From: UBA2330 sp049293015
GTDB taxonomy: Bacteria > Bacteroidota > Ignavibacteria > Tepidaquicellales > Tepidaquicellaceae
Length of the DNA stretch: 14,725 nucleotides
Assembly (NCBI GenBank): GCA_049293015.1
Contig: JBATSB010000020.1
Coordinates: 1 to 14,725 of the forward strand
Direction of reading: 5' to 3'
The notes beneath the pieces are model-generated. The model was not told the DNA's origin, did not search any database, and saw nothing but the letters and a program-made list of their open reading frames with translations. Both the position numbers and the translations under genes were made by a program. This document shows, piece after piece, positions 1-7,901 of the stretch; the stretch's first letter is position 1, and each line of letters starts with the position of its first letter.

Positions 1-63
1 CACCTCACCTGACAGAAAAGCACTGTCAGATTCGTCAAACAGTATATTTTTGCTTAACGTCAT
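1..63 (-). CDS. Possible N-terminus of a leftward gene (partial)
   Basis: An ATG at 63-61 on the minus strand opens a frame that stays open for 21 codons to the window edge. The visible peptide begins MTLSKNILFDESDSAF. No family can be recognised from so little. No clear Shine-Dalgarno precedes it, as with most genes here, and it would be divergent from relA across a spacer of about 250 bp. A 7-bp inverted repeat (CTGACAG at 9-15, CTGTCAG at 23-29) lies inside it. Plus-strand frames are also open over this short stretch, so the assignment rests on the start position and divergent layout alone. Confidence 0.35.
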   Translation of the reverse strand, partial: MTLSKNILFDESDSAFLSGEV

Positions 64-317
64 TACTCAGAATTTCTTGTCGGCAATTTATCACATGCGG
101 ATATTACTATATAAGTTAAAATTAAAAATTAAATTTAAAGGGGTTTTTTTAATTTAACTAATAAAGTGCTTTCTCTTATATATATCAAACTATTTGCATT
201 ATAGTAAAATTGTTTTGGACAATACTGATTTGTAAATCATTTTAAGTTTTTTTCAGTTGTTCACTTTCTCATAATCTTTTATTAAATTGAGTTAACAAAA
301 ATTCACTCGACAGATTT
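64..317. other. AT-rich divergent intergenic spacer
   Basis: This spacer of about 250 bp separates the putative leftward start at 63 from relA at 318. It is strongly A/T-rich and I see no gene in it. It should hold the relA promoter, but no perfect TAnnTTTG box with a spaced TTG was found. The nearest is TAAAATTG around 205-212, with one mismatch. An A/T inverted repeat (TTAAATT at 129-135, AATTTAA at 151-157) flanks a GGGG-T7 stretch. Its function is unknown. Confidence 0.5.
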
Positions 318-2537
318 ATGCTTAATAATTTAAATAAAAAGAAATTAGATGACCTGCTTTATCACTGCAGAAAAAATTTACCCGCAGGTCTCTCTGATGA
401 AAAGCTGATCACGCATGCATTTAAATTTGCTTACGAAGCTCATAAGAATGCAAAACGTATGTCGGGCGAACCTTTCTTTTCGCATCCCTATGAAGTTGCA
501 ATTATACTTGCACAGGAAATTCCATTAGATGCTGTATCAATTGCTGCTGCATTGCTTCATGATGTAGTCGAAGATACGCCATTTGATTTGAATGATATTC
601 AAGCTGAGTTTGGGAAAGAAATTGCTGACATAGTGGACGGCGCGACAAAGATAGAAGGAATGTTCGAAAATTATGAAATGAAACAGGTCGAGTCTTATAA
701 AAAGATGCTGCTTTCAATGACTTCCGATATCAGGGTCATTCTTATTAAATTTGCCGATCGTCTTCATAATCTCCGGACTCTCGAATTTCTGTCAAACGAA
801 AGACAGGTTAGACTTGCACAGGAAACTCTTGAGATTTTTGCTCCGCTTGCTCACAGATTTGGATTGTCATCAGTAAAGACTGAGCTTGAAGATATGTCAT
901 TCAAATATCTGAACCGAACTGCCTATGACGAGATCGCAAAAAAGTTGCAGTCAAAAAGACGAGAACGTGAAAAGATAATTAAGAAATTCATTGAGCCAAT
1001 CAAACACAGATTAAAAGAAGACGGATTTAAATTTGAAATATACGGACGGGCTAAACATCTATACAGCATTTACAAAAAAATAATCAGCAGAAATAAATCA
1101 TTCGAGGAATTGTTCGATCTCTTTGCTATCAGGATCATTCTCGACACAAAAAATAAAAATGACTGTTTTTCAGTTTATGGAATTTGTTCTGAGATCTATA
1201 TTCCTGTTCCCGAAAGATTTAAAGATTATGTTTCACTTCCAAAGCAGAACAGCTATCAGTCTATTCATACGACTCTTGTTAGTAAAGAAGGTAAAATGTT
1301 TGAAGTTCAGATCCGAACAAGAGAAATGGATGAAGTCGCAGAAAAAGGTATTGCCGCTCACTGGAAATATAAAGAGAATAATAATATTCAAGATAAGAAG
1401 CTTGAAGACTGGATGAAGACAATTCGTGAAAGTATAGAAAATTCTTCAAAAGACGAAACATCTACTGAAGTAATGGAAAATTTCAAACTGAATCTTTATC
1501 AGGATGAGATCTACTGTTTTACGCCAAAAGGTGATCTGAAGATACTACCATCAGGAGCTACTGCTATTGACTTTGCATTCGATATACATTCACAGATCGG
1601 AATGAAATGTATCGGAGCAAAAGTAAACGGTAAGATAGTGAGTCTTGATACTCATTTACAAAGCGGTGATCAGATCGAAATTTTAACATCTAAAAATCAG
1701 AATCCAAAAACTGACTGGGAAAAATTTGCAGTAACTCATAAAGCAAAATCTGATATAAGAAAATTTCTTAATACCGAGAAGAGGAATTTAATTCAGAAAG
1801 GAAAAGAACTCTGGGAAAAGAAGTCCAAAAAATCGAAGGTTAAATTATCTGACGAAGACCTTACAAAAGTTGTTCATAAATTTAAGTATAAAGATACCGG
1901 AAATTTCTTTCATGCTATTTCAATTGATGAATCAAAGATAAACCCGATCATAGATTTTATAAGCGATAAAGCTAAACTAATTACACTGGATCAGAAACCG
2001 TCTACCCCTGAAGATAGCAAGGGAACTGAAGCAGACAATTTTGATAAGTATGTAGATGAAGCCCGAACGTCCGCCAATGGAATATTCATCGGCAACGGTA
2101 CTTCACAGAATATAAAAGGAATCAAATACGAATATGCAAAATGCTGTAATCCAATTCCGGGAGATGAAGTGATCGGATTTATTAGCAAGGAAAAAGGAAT
2201 CCGTATTCATAGAAAGACATGTAAAAACATTTTAAACTTATTTTTAAAAGAACCTGAAAGAATAGTTCAGATCAACTGGAACGAAGCTGAGTCGGGAGAA
2301 TTCACAGGCGGAGTGAAGATTATCGGTGAAGACAGACCCGGTATTCTTAATGAAATTACAAAAACAATTTCAAAAAATTTCAACACTAATATAAAGAGTG
2401 TTGATATAAAAACAAAGAGTTCAATGTTTGAAGGGACTCTGATATTAAGTATTCAAAATTTAAAACAACTTAACCAGATAATTGATAAAATTACTCAACA
2501 GGAAGGAGTGTTTAGTGTTACGAGATTTGAACTTTAA
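318..2537 (+). CDS. relA: Bifunctional (p)ppGpp synthetase/hydrolase, long RelA/SpoT family
   Basis: The 739-residue protein has the full architecture of a long Rel enzyme, which makes and degrades the stringent-response alarmone (p)ppGpp in the cytoplasm. The N-terminal HD hydrolase domain keeps HDVVED (81-86) and FADRLHN (145-151), so hydrolysis is expected. The synthetase domain shows GRAKHLYSIYKK (243-254), FDLFAIRI (266-273), YQSIHT (313-318), EVQIRT (329-334) and AAHWKYKE (346-353). A TGS domain lies at about 397-460. The C-terminal zinc-finger-like motif has CC at 609-610, His631 and Cys635, and an ACT domain covers about 655-739. The segment before FDLFAIRI is basic (SRNKS), as in bifunctional Rel enzymes rather than the acidic version of gamma-proteobacterial RelA. 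Being the only such gene seen and having an intact HD site, it is best read as a bifunctional Rel (it could equally be named spoT or rel). No Shine-Dalgarno is visible. Its end overlaps the next gene by 23 bp. Confidence 0.96.
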   Translation: MLNNLNKKKLDDLLYHCRKNLPAGLSDEKLITHAFKFAYEAHKNAKRMSGEPFFSHPYEVAIILAQEIPLDAVSIAAALLHDVVEDTPFDLNDIQAEFGKEIADIVDGATKIEGMFENYEMKQVESYKKMLLSMTSDIRVILIKFADRLHNLRTLEFLSNERQVRLAQETLEIFAPLAHRFGLSSVKTELEDMSFKYLNRTAYDEIAKKLQSKRREREKIIKKFIEPIKHRLKEDGFKFEIYGRAKHLYSIYKKIISRNKSFEELFDLFAIRIILDTKNKNDCFSVYGICSEIYIPVPERFKDYVSLPKQNSYQSIHTTLVSKEGKMFEVQIRTREMDEVAEKGIAAHWKYKENNNIQDKKLEDWMKTIRESIENSSKDETSTEVMENFKLNLYQDEIYCFTPKGDLKILPSGATAIDFAFDIHSQIGMKCIGAKVNGKIVSLDTHLQSGDQIEILTSKNQNPKTDWEKFAVTHKAKSDIRKFLNTEKRNLIQKGKELWEKKSKKSKVKLSDEDLTKVVHKFKYKDTGNFFHAISIDESKINPIIDFISDKAKLITLDQKPSTPEDSKGTEADNFDKYVDEARTSANGIFIGNGTSQNIKGIKYEYAKCCNPIPGDEVIGFISKEKGIRIHRKTCKNILNLFLKEPERIVQINWNEAESGEFTGGVKIIGEDRPGILNEITKTISKNFNTNIKSVDIKTKSSMFEGTLILSIQNLKQLNQIIDKITQQEGVFSVTRFEL
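2501..2508 (+). promoter_or_regulatory. Ribosome-binding site that fixes the lipoprotein start
   Basis: GGAAGGAG lies six bases upstream of a GTG at 2515, inside the last codons of relA. Most genes in the window lack a Shine-Dalgarno, so this strong match supports GTG 2515 as the start of the downstream gene over the TTG at 2482. It also suggests that translation of the two genes is coupled. Confidence 0.75.
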
Positions 2538-3609
2538 ATTTTTTATTGCCTTATTTTTATTTTCGGTAACCGTTTTATATTCTTGCAAAAACTCAGATAC
2601 AGAAGAAAATAAAACCGTTGTAAAGTCCGGTGATGATTCACTTATATTACCGGGTGAAAAACATTTTAAAAATATAAAACAGCTTACATTTGGCGGCGAG
2701 AATGCTGAATGCTATTTCTCTCCGGATGGAACCAAATTTTCTTTTCAATCAACAAACGGCGACCTGAACTGCGATCAGATATTTACAATGGATCTTGAAG
2801 GCAATAATAAAAAACTTGTCAGCACAGGAAAAGGCAGAACAACCTGCGCATACTATTTACCCGATAATAAAAAAGTGATATTTGCATCTACTCACGAAGA
2901 ATCAGATGACTGCCCCCAAAAGCCTGATTTCTCAAAGGGTTATGTATGGGCACTTTACGATTCTTATGATATTTATTCTGCAAATGAAGACGGCACTGAT
3001 CTGAAAAAGCTTACAAATGAAAAAGGTTATGATGCTGAAGCAACTGTTTCACCTTTAGGAGACAGGATAGTTTTTACTTCTACTCGAAACGGTGATATAG
3101 ATATTTATTCTATGAATACAGACGGCAGTGATGTGAAACAGCTCACGGATACTTTAGGCTATGACGGTGGACCGTTCTATTCTTATGACGGAAAAAAAAT
3201 AATTTACAGAAGAACTACTTTTGAAAATGATGAATCTGTAAAAGAATATAAAGAACTTCTATCACAGGGTTTGATCAAACCATCACAACTGGACATCTGG
3301 ATAATGGATGCGGACGGCAGCAATAAAAAACAGATCACAAAAAACAGTGCTGCCAACTTTGCTCCTTTTCTGTTTCCTGACGGAAAAAGTTTGCTGTTTT
3401 GCTCAAACGTAGGTAATGAAGATAAAAGGAATTTTGACATCTTTAAAATAAACATCGATGGAACAGGTCTTGAGAGGATCACTAATTATAATGAGTTTGA
3501 CGGCTTTCCGATCTTTTCTCCGGATGGAAAAAAACTTGCATTCAGCTCAAACAGAAATGGAAGTACCATAGGTGAGACAAATGTTTTTATCTGTGAATGG
3601 GTGGATTAA
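2515..3609 (+). CDS. PD40/TolB-like beta-propeller lipoprotein
   Basis: From the GTG at 2515 this is a 364-residue protein with a lipoprotein signal: a hydrophobic stretch (about 7-22) and the lipobox LYSC with Cys24. Six repeats of the PD40 type (SPDGxKIxFxS) are visible near residues 68-80 (FSPDGTKFSFQS), 114-125, 179-189, 222-232, 287-297 and 334-345. They are spaced as the blades of a six-bladed propeller, as in the C-terminal half of TolB. Between them are the usual DIYxMNxDGSDxKxLT strands. Such proteins sit at the envelope and are thought to mediate protein contacts; the partner here is unknown. It lacks the N-terminal TolB domain and there is no tol-pal cluster nearby, so it should not be called TolB. 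A longer reading from TTG 2482 would put a charged leader before the signal sequence and is less likely. Its start lies within relA, so co-transcription is expected. Confidence 0.85.
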   Translation: MLRDLNFKFFIALFLFSVTVLYSCKNSDTEENKTVVKSGDDSLILPGEKHFKNIKQLTFGGENAECYFSPDGTKFSFQSTNGDLNCDQIFTMDLEGNNKKLVSTGKGRTTCAYYLPDNKKVIFASTHEESDDCPQKPDFSKGYVWALYDSYDIYSANEDGTDLKKLTNEKGYDAEATVSPLGDRIVFTSTRNGDIDIYSMNTDGSDVKQLTDTLGYDGGPFYSYDGKKIIYRRTTFENDESVKEYKELLSQGLIKPSQLDIWIMDADGSNKKQITKNSAANFAPFLFPDGKSLLFCSNVGNEDKRNFDIFKINIDGTGLERITNYNEFDGFPIFSPDGKKLAFSSNRNGSTIGETNVFICEWVD

Positions 3610-3616
3610 AACCTTT

Positions 3617-3656
3617 GTATCCGCAGAATCACGTGCTCTTCGGACTCTGCGGGTAC
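3617..3656. terminator. Candidate bidirectional terminator hairpin between convergent genes
   Basis: GTATCCGCAGA (3617-3627) pairs with TCTGCGGGTAC (3646-3656): 11 base pairs with one G-U, closing an 18-nt loop. It sits 7 bp after the propeller lipoprotein stop and 20 bp after the stop of the converging small lipoprotein. No long T-run follows on the plus strand. On the minus strand a TTTT follows after a few bases. A second short palindrome, GATTAAAATTTAATC, is at 3659-3673. The position supports a shared terminator, but the tail is weak. Confidence 0.45.
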
Positions 3657-3676
3657 TGGATTAAAATTTAATCTGA

Positions 3677-4090
3677 TCAGAATCTCCTGATGAGATAAAA
3701 TCTGTTACTGACAATATTACCCTGTGGAAAGAGCACAATAGTATTTTCATCAAATGAATATTCAAATTTTTCTTCGAAGCTGACATTGTATTTTGTAAAG
3801 CCCTCGGCTTTGGCAACACCTTTCATATTTATTATATCTCCGTAGATCTTATAAATGCCTTTCGCTCTGAATGGTTCATAACTCATGTCAGTATCATCAT
3901 ATAATTCACCCATCTCTATAAAAAATGAATCCTTTTTGAAAATGAACTGATAATATTTTCTGTCACTTCCAATGTCACCTGCGCTCTGAAGCTGATTTAT
4001 CCAGGTTCCATCAATATCTGAGTGGATTATTTTCTCTGAAGTAGAGCAAGACATAATAAAAATCACAAATACTAAAATAATTCTGTACAT
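3677..4090 (-). CDS. Small lipoprotein of unknown function
   Basis: This 137-residue protein starts with a short, strongly hydrophobic signal (about residues 3-13) ending at a lipobox-like IMSC with Cys15, so export and lipidation are likely. The mature part begins with a polar Ser/Thr/Lys stretch, then a GTW motif (28-30), and then alternating short hydrophobic and charged segments ending in FYLIRRF. The pattern suggests a small all-beta fold. GTW near the N-terminus recalls lipocalin-like or META-type small lipoproteins, but I cannot assign a family. It follows acpS by 3 bp and is the last gene of the leftward cluster, so it is probably co-transcribed with acpS. Its function cannot be inferred from this position. 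Confidence 0.75.
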   Translation of the reverse strand: MYRIILVFVIFIMSCSTSEKIIHSDIDGTWINQLQSAGDIGSDRKYYQFIFKKDSFFIEMGELYDDTDMSYEPFRAKGIYKIYGDIINMKGVAKAEGFTKYNVSFEEKFEYSFDENTIVLFPQGNIVSNRFYLIRRF

Positions 4091-4093
4091 AAT

Positions 4094-4462
4094 TTATTTT
4101 CCATCCTCACAGCTAACTACTGCACAAGCATAATCATCGGTATGAGAAATACTTATTTCGAATTTATGAACTGAAAATTCTGACTCTTTAAGATGTACAA
4201 TATACGGCTTACCCCTTTCGTTATTCAGGATCTCAATATCTTTCCAGCTAAAACTTTTCCCGACACCTGTCCCGATCGATTTTGAATAAGCTTCTTTAGA
4301 AGCAAACCTACCGGCAAGATGAAGTTCAGGTTTGGAAAATTTCATGCAGTATTTAATTTCATTTTCGGTCAAAATTCTTTTTAAAAATCTGTCTCCGTAA
4401 TCATCCATTATTTTTTTAATTCTCTTAACTTCTATAATGTCTGTACCAAGTCCAATTATCAT
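4094..4462 (-). CDS. acpS: Holo-[acyl-carrier-protein] synthase
   Basis: This cytoplasmic enzyme transfers 4'-phosphopantetheine from coenzyme A to the serine of apo-acyl carrier protein, activating it for fatty acid synthesis. The 122-residue length is typical for AcpS. The Mg-binding motifs are intact: IGLGTDIIEV at 3-12 with Asp8, and RFASKEAYSK at 52-61 with Glu57. The C-terminal SISHTDDYACAVV motif is also present. The gene sits 9 bp after the HAD phosphatase and 3 bp before the small lipoprotein, consistent with one transcript. No Shine-Dalgarno is visible before the ATG. Confidence 0.96.
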   Translation of the reverse strand: MIIGLGTDIIEVKRIKKIMDDYGDRFLKRILTENEIKYCMKFSKPELHLAGRFASKEAYSKSIGTGVGKSFSWKDIEILNNERGKPYIVHLKESEFSVHKFEISISHTDDYACAVVSCEDGK

Positions 4463-4471
4463 TTTAGTTTT

Positions 4472-5158
4472 TTATATTTCTCTATTTTCTTTTTTAACAA
4501 TTTCGATCAGTTCCGATATTGAATTTATATCGTAATCTGATTCTGGATTTATGGTATCAAAAGTATCTCCGTATCTGGCAAAAACTGTTTTCATTCCTAC
4601 AGCTTTTGCACCTACCATGTCACGCTCTGCCCAGTCCCCTATCATCAGACATTCATCTGCATTTAATCCCAGTTCTTTCAGTGCGAGATTAAACGGCACA
4701 GGCGACGGTTTTCGTTCCCTTGTCTCATCATATGTTATCACTACATCAAATAAATGATGAAAATTTATGTAGGATAATCTGAGCCACGCTTCCTTCGATG
4801 GAGCATCAGATACTACTGCAAGTTTCAGTCCCATTTTTATCAGCTCGATAAGAGTTGGTAAAACACCCGGATATGGCTTCAAAGCAGCTTCCCTGGCTTT
4901 TCTGTATGCTACAATTCCCGCTGACATAATTTTGTAATCTACTTTTCCAAGTGTTTCTTGCAATAGATTATCAAATACCTGCTGATATTCAATTCCCTCG
5001 GATTCATAAATTTCATTTATTTTATCTAAGACTTCAGCATGCGTAAGCTGCAAACCCGCATCTATCATTGCATTAATCGCAGCATTTACTGCAGCTCGTT
5101 TTAGCAGCATAAAGTCCACCAAAGTATTATCAAGATCGAATATTATTGCTCTTATCAA
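4472..5158 (-). CDS. HAD-superfamily hydrolase (subfamily IA phosphatase-like)
   Basis: The 228-residue protein carries all four HAD motifs. Motif I is FDLDNTLVD with nucleophile Asp8 and general acid Asp10; motif II is VVSDA with Ser117. Motif III is the Lys of RKPSPVPF (Lys150), and motif IV is IGDWAERDMVGAKAVGM with Asp175 and Asp180. A helical cap between motifs I and II (about 17-95) fits subfamily IA, the group of phosphoglycolate phosphatases, YjjG-like nucleotidases and 2-haloacid dehalogenases. Motif III begins with Lys and motif I has Asp two residues on, so phosphatase activity is much more likely than dehalogenase. The substrate cannot be told from sequence. It lies 29 bp after the Fur-family gene and 9 bp before acpS. 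Confidence 0.88.
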   Translation of the reverse strand: MIRAIIFDLDNTLVDFMLLKRAAVNAAINAMIDAGLQLTHAEVLDKINEIYESEGIEYQQVFDNLLQETLGKVDYKIMSAGIVAYRKAREAALKPYPGVLPTLIELIKMGLKLAVVSDAPSKEAWLRLSYINFHHLFDVVITYDETRERKPSPVPFNLALKELGLNADECLMIGDWAERDMVGAKAVGMKTVFARYGDTFDTINPESDYDINSISELIEIVKKENREI

Positions 5159-5187
5159 AATATGTTAATTTTAGTTTTTAAAAATAT

Positions 5188-5640
5188 TTACACCTTTGCT
5201 CTGCAATCTCCGCAGATCCCAAAAAATTCAAGTGAATGTGTGATCTCTGAATAACCTTTTTTTGATAAAAATTTTTCAATGTTATCAAGAATACATGTCT
5301 CTACATTTTCAACCTTCTTACAATTCCTGCATACAATATGATGATGATGATGTCTGTCATAAATTAATTCATAGCGTTTGAATTCATCTTTAAAATCAAT
5401 CAGACTTACAATGTTCAGCTCTTCAAATAAATTCATTGTCCTGTAAACAGTTGCAAGATCAATAGAATCATCAATTAGTTTTCCAGAAATTTCAGAGATT
5501 GTAAGCGGCTTATGATTTGACTTCAGAATTTTTAATATCTCTAAACGGGGTTTTGTGATCTTCTGAGAATGAGAATTCAAAATTAGTCTGAACTCTTCTG
5601 TATCGCTGTCATATTTAGTATTTATTTCCGTCTTCTTCAT
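5188..5640 (-). CDS. Fur-family metal-dependent transcriptional regulator
   Basis: This 150-residue DNA-binding protein belongs to the Fur/Zur/PerR family. The N-terminal winged helix runs from QKITKPRLEILKIL (26-39) to the recognition helix DLATVYRTMNLFEEL (61-75). The dimerisation domain contains the regulatory-metal region DRHHHHHIVC (95-104). Two CxxC pairs, Cys104/Cys107 and Cys143/Cys146, should bind structural zinc. Whether it senses iron, zinc, manganese or peroxide cannot be decided from these motifs. Its ATG overlaps the stop of the dehydrogenase gene by 4 bp (ATGA), so translation is probably coupled. No convincing Fur, Zur or PerR operator was found elsewhere in the window, so its targets are likely distant. 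Confidence 0.93.
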   Translation of the reverse strand: MKKTEINTKYDSDTEEFRLILNSHSQKITKPRLEILKILKSNHKPLTISEISGKLIDDSIDLATVYRTMNLFEELNIVSLIDFKDEFKRYELIYDRHHHHHIVCRNCKKVENVETCILDNIEKFLSKKGYSEITHSLEFFGICGDCRAKV

Positions 5641-6506
5641 TTTTCATAATTATAAAATCCCCTGCCCGTCTTTCTCCCAAGCAGATTAGCATCAACCATT
5701 TTTTTCTGAATAAAACTCGGACGGTATTTTGGGTCATTGAAATAAGCTTCATACACAGATTTTGTTACAGAAAAATTTACGTCAATTCCGATAAGATCCA
5801 TCAGCTCAAACGGACCCATCGCAAATCCACCACATGCTTTCATTAATTTATCAATCGTCTCCGCATCAGATGTACCCTCGCTAAGTATTTTCAAAGCTTC
5901 TCCATAGAATGGTCTTGCTATCCTGTTCACAATAAAAGCCGGTGTATCCTTTGCCACGACAGGTACCTTATTCATTTTTTTTGTTAGTTCTACAGTAGTT
6001 TTTAAAACTTCATCCGATGTAAAATCACCTTTCACAATTTCAACCAATTTCATTATGTTTGCCGGATTAAAAAAATGCATCCCTATTACCCTGCCCGGAT
6101 TCTTTATAACTGCAGTAGAAATATTTGTTACGGAAAGTGATGATGTGTTTGTAGAAAGTATAGCATCTTCTCTGCAGATCTTATCAAGTCGTCCGAATAT
6201 ATCTTTCTTCAGATCAATGCTCTCAAGTGCTGCCTCTATAATAAAGTCACAATCACTCAGATCATCAAACTCCGATGTGAAAATTGTTCTTCTTAAAGCT
6301 TCTGACTTTTTTTCTTCCGTTAATTTTTTCTTTTCAACAGATTTTGAAAGATCCTTTTCGGTTAAGCTTTTTGATGAATTAATAATTTCATCCTTTATAT
6401 CATAAATAATTGTATCGATCTCTGATAAAGCTGAGCAAATAGCAATTCCCCTGCCCATAGTACCAGAGCCGATCACCCCGATCTTTTTTATGTCTTCGAT
6501 TTGCAT
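5637..6506 (-). CDS. hbd: 3-hydroxyacyl-CoA (3-hydroxybutyryl-CoA) dehydrogenase
   Basis: The enzyme oxidises (S)-3-hydroxyacyl-CoA to 3-ketoacyl-CoA with NAD(P), or runs in reverse. The 289-residue length is typical of stand-alone short enzymes (Hbd/PaaH type). The Rossmann motif GSGTMG is at 13-18. Catalytic residues are intact: Ser123 in STNTSSLS, His144 in GMHFFNPA, Glu156 in LVEIVKG and Asn194 in FIVNRI. The C-terminal helical domain has GPFELMDLIGIDV (231-243) and the end motif GRKTGRGFYNY. It starts 63 bp after folC and overlaps the Fur-family gene by 4 bp. No thiolase, crotonase or acyl-CoA dehydrogenase is nearby, so the pathway (beta-oxidation, butyrate-type or phenylacetate-type) cannot be decided here. 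Confidence 0.92.
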   Translation of the reverse strand: MQIEDIKKIGVIGSGTMGRGIAICSALSEIDTIIYDIKDEIINSSKSLTEKDLSKSVEKKKLTEEKKSEALRRTIFTSEFDDLSDCDFIIEAALESIDLKKDIFGRLDKICREDAILSTNTSSLSVTNISTAVIKNPGRVIGMHFFNPANIMKLVEIVKGDFTSDEVLKTTVELTKKMNKVPVVAKDTPAFIVNRIARPFYGEALKILSEGTSDAETIDKLMKACGGFAMGPFELMDLIGIDVNFSVTKSVYEAYFNDPKYRPSFIQKKMVDANLLGRKTGRGFYNYEK

Positions 6507-6550
6507 TTTGGATTATTTTTAAAATTGAATTGTCAGAATTATTATTTTAA

Positions 6551-6566
6551 ATATAAAATTTTATAT
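6551..6566. repeat. 16-bp perfect A/T palindrome between folC and hbd
   Basis: ATATAAAATTTTATAT is a perfect palindrome that begins 3 bp after the folC stop, in the 63-bp folC-hbd gap. This is the widest gap inside the leftward cluster. It could be a weak hairpin, a protein-binding site or chance in AT-rich DNA. Confidence 0.4.
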
Positions 6567-6569
6567 CGA

Positions 6570-7880
6570 CTATTTTAATCTATTTAACAATCTCAGGAAG
6601 TCACTTACAAGAAAGAAAGAACCCGTAATAAGTATCAGATCATTTTTTCCTGTCATACTTAATGCATGTTCGTATGCTTCTTTAATATTTTTTTTGTGAT
6701 CAAATTTTTCTTTATTCCCCTTTACTACTTTGAACAAATCCTCAGGCTCTGCAGATCGCTTGTATTCAGGTTTTGTAAATATCACATGATGTTTCAGTCG
6801 TTTCAATTCCATAATACATTCCTTATAATTCTTATCATTCATCATCCCGAAAATTATAACCGCTTTATTAAATTTGAAATACTTTAAATTACTTTCTATA
6901 TTTTTAATACCCTGTAAATTATGAGAAATATCTGTTATCAGTTTAGGACCATCAGATGTTCTTTCCGACACGATTTCAAATCTCCCTTTGTATCCTGAAT
7001 TTATTTTTACATTCTGAAAGCCTTTCTTTAATATATTTGAATCCGCAGCTATTCCAAATATGTCTTTCAAAATTTTTAAAGTGCTCATCGCTGTACCTAT
7101 ATTTTCAATCTGATAATCACCGATCACAGGAAAAAAATATCTTTCCTTTTTTTTATCTTGGGTAAAATAAAATCCGGTTTCAGTTCGTTTTACTATTTCG
7201 TATTTCTTATCCTTAGATGAATTGTAGATAGGTGAATTTTTTTTACGGGCAATGGCTGATAAAATTTTTTTAGAAACGGGTTTGAGATTTCCAGTAACTA
7301 CAGGAACCTTCTTTTTAATTATTCCGCCCTTTTCTCGGGTAATAGAAGAGATACTGCTGCCGAGATATTCTGTATGGTCAATTGAAATACCTGTAATAAC
7401 TGAGACTAAAGGTGTGATGACATTTGTAGAATCTAATCTTCCACCGAGTCCGGTTTCGATCACTGCAATTTCCGTTTTCATAAAGCTGAAATATTCAAAT
7501 GCCATTGCCGTAGTCACTTCATAAAAACTCGGCTTGATCTTTTCAATTTTATCATACATCCTGTTAACAAAACCGAGTATGAAATTTTTAGATAGGAATT
7601 TACCATTGACAAGTATTCTTTCTCTGAAATCAAGTATATGCGGAGAAGTATATAAACCGGTATTAATCCCTTTCTCTATCAGCACTGAATTAATTACAGA
7701 CGACACTGATCCTTTACCGTTAGTACCGGCGACATGAACGGATTTAAAATTTTTATGTGGATCCCCGAGTATTTTCAAAAGTTTTCTGATATTACTAAGA
7801 TCGTACTTTATTCCGGCACGTTCCAGTTCATATAGATATTTAAGAGCTGTATTGTAGTTGTTGAATTTATCCGAATTCAT
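6570..7880 (-). CDS. folC: Bifunctional folylpolyglutamate synthase/dihydrofolate synthase
   Basis: This cytoplasmic Mur-ligase-family enzyme uses ATP to add glutamate to dihydropteroate or folates. The 436-residue protein shows the P-loop GTNGKGS (52-58), preceded by VHVA and followed by YTSPHILDFRERI (77-89). ETGLGGRLDSTN (142-153), DHTEYLG (168-174) and REKGGIIK (182-189) are also present, and the C-terminal domain contains TDISHN and FGMMNDKNY. These are the standard FolC blocks. Dihydrofolate synthase activity in addition to glutamylation is usual for a single bacterial FolC but is not proved by motifs. It follows ribH by 21 bp. Confidence 0.94.
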   Translation of the reverse strand: MNSDKFNNYNTALKYLYELERAGIKYDLSNIRKLLKILGDPHKNFKSVHVAGTNGKGSVSSVINSVLIEKGINTGLYTSPHILDFRERILVNGKFLSKNFILGFVNRMYDKIEKIKPSFYEVTTAMAFEYFSFMKTEIAVIETGLGGRLDSTNVITPLVSVITGISIDHTEYLGSSISSITREKGGIIKKKVPVVTGNLKPVSKKILSAIARKKNSPIYNSSKDKKYEIVKRTETGFYFTQDKKKERYFFPVIGDYQIENIGTAMSTLKILKDIFGIAADSNILKKGFQNVKINSGYKGRFEIVSERTSDGPKLITDISHNLQGIKNIESNLKYFKFNKAVIIFGMMNDKNYKECIMELKRLKHHVIFTKPEYKRSAEPEDLFKVVKGNKEKFDHKKNIKEAYEHALSMTGKNDLILITGSFFLVSDFLRLLNRLK

Positions 7881-7901
7881 TTGATAGATGTTAAGTGGAG
7901 G

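Noticed and set aside
502..717. Open reading frame on the minus strand, 71 codons
   Set aside because: It lies wholly inside the HD-hydrolase coding region of relA, has no family features, and no spacing or start signal of its own.
2482..2514. Upstream TTG start for the PD40 lipoprotein
   Set aside because: It would put a charged 11-residue extension before the signal peptide and leave the strong RBS at 2501-2508 unused. GTG 2515 is better supported.
6055..6405. 116-codon plus-strand open frame opposite the dehydrogenase gene
   Set aside because: It is antisense to intact catalytic motifs of the dehydrogenase. Its composition (Ser/Phe/Ile-rich) is that of a mirrored coding frame.
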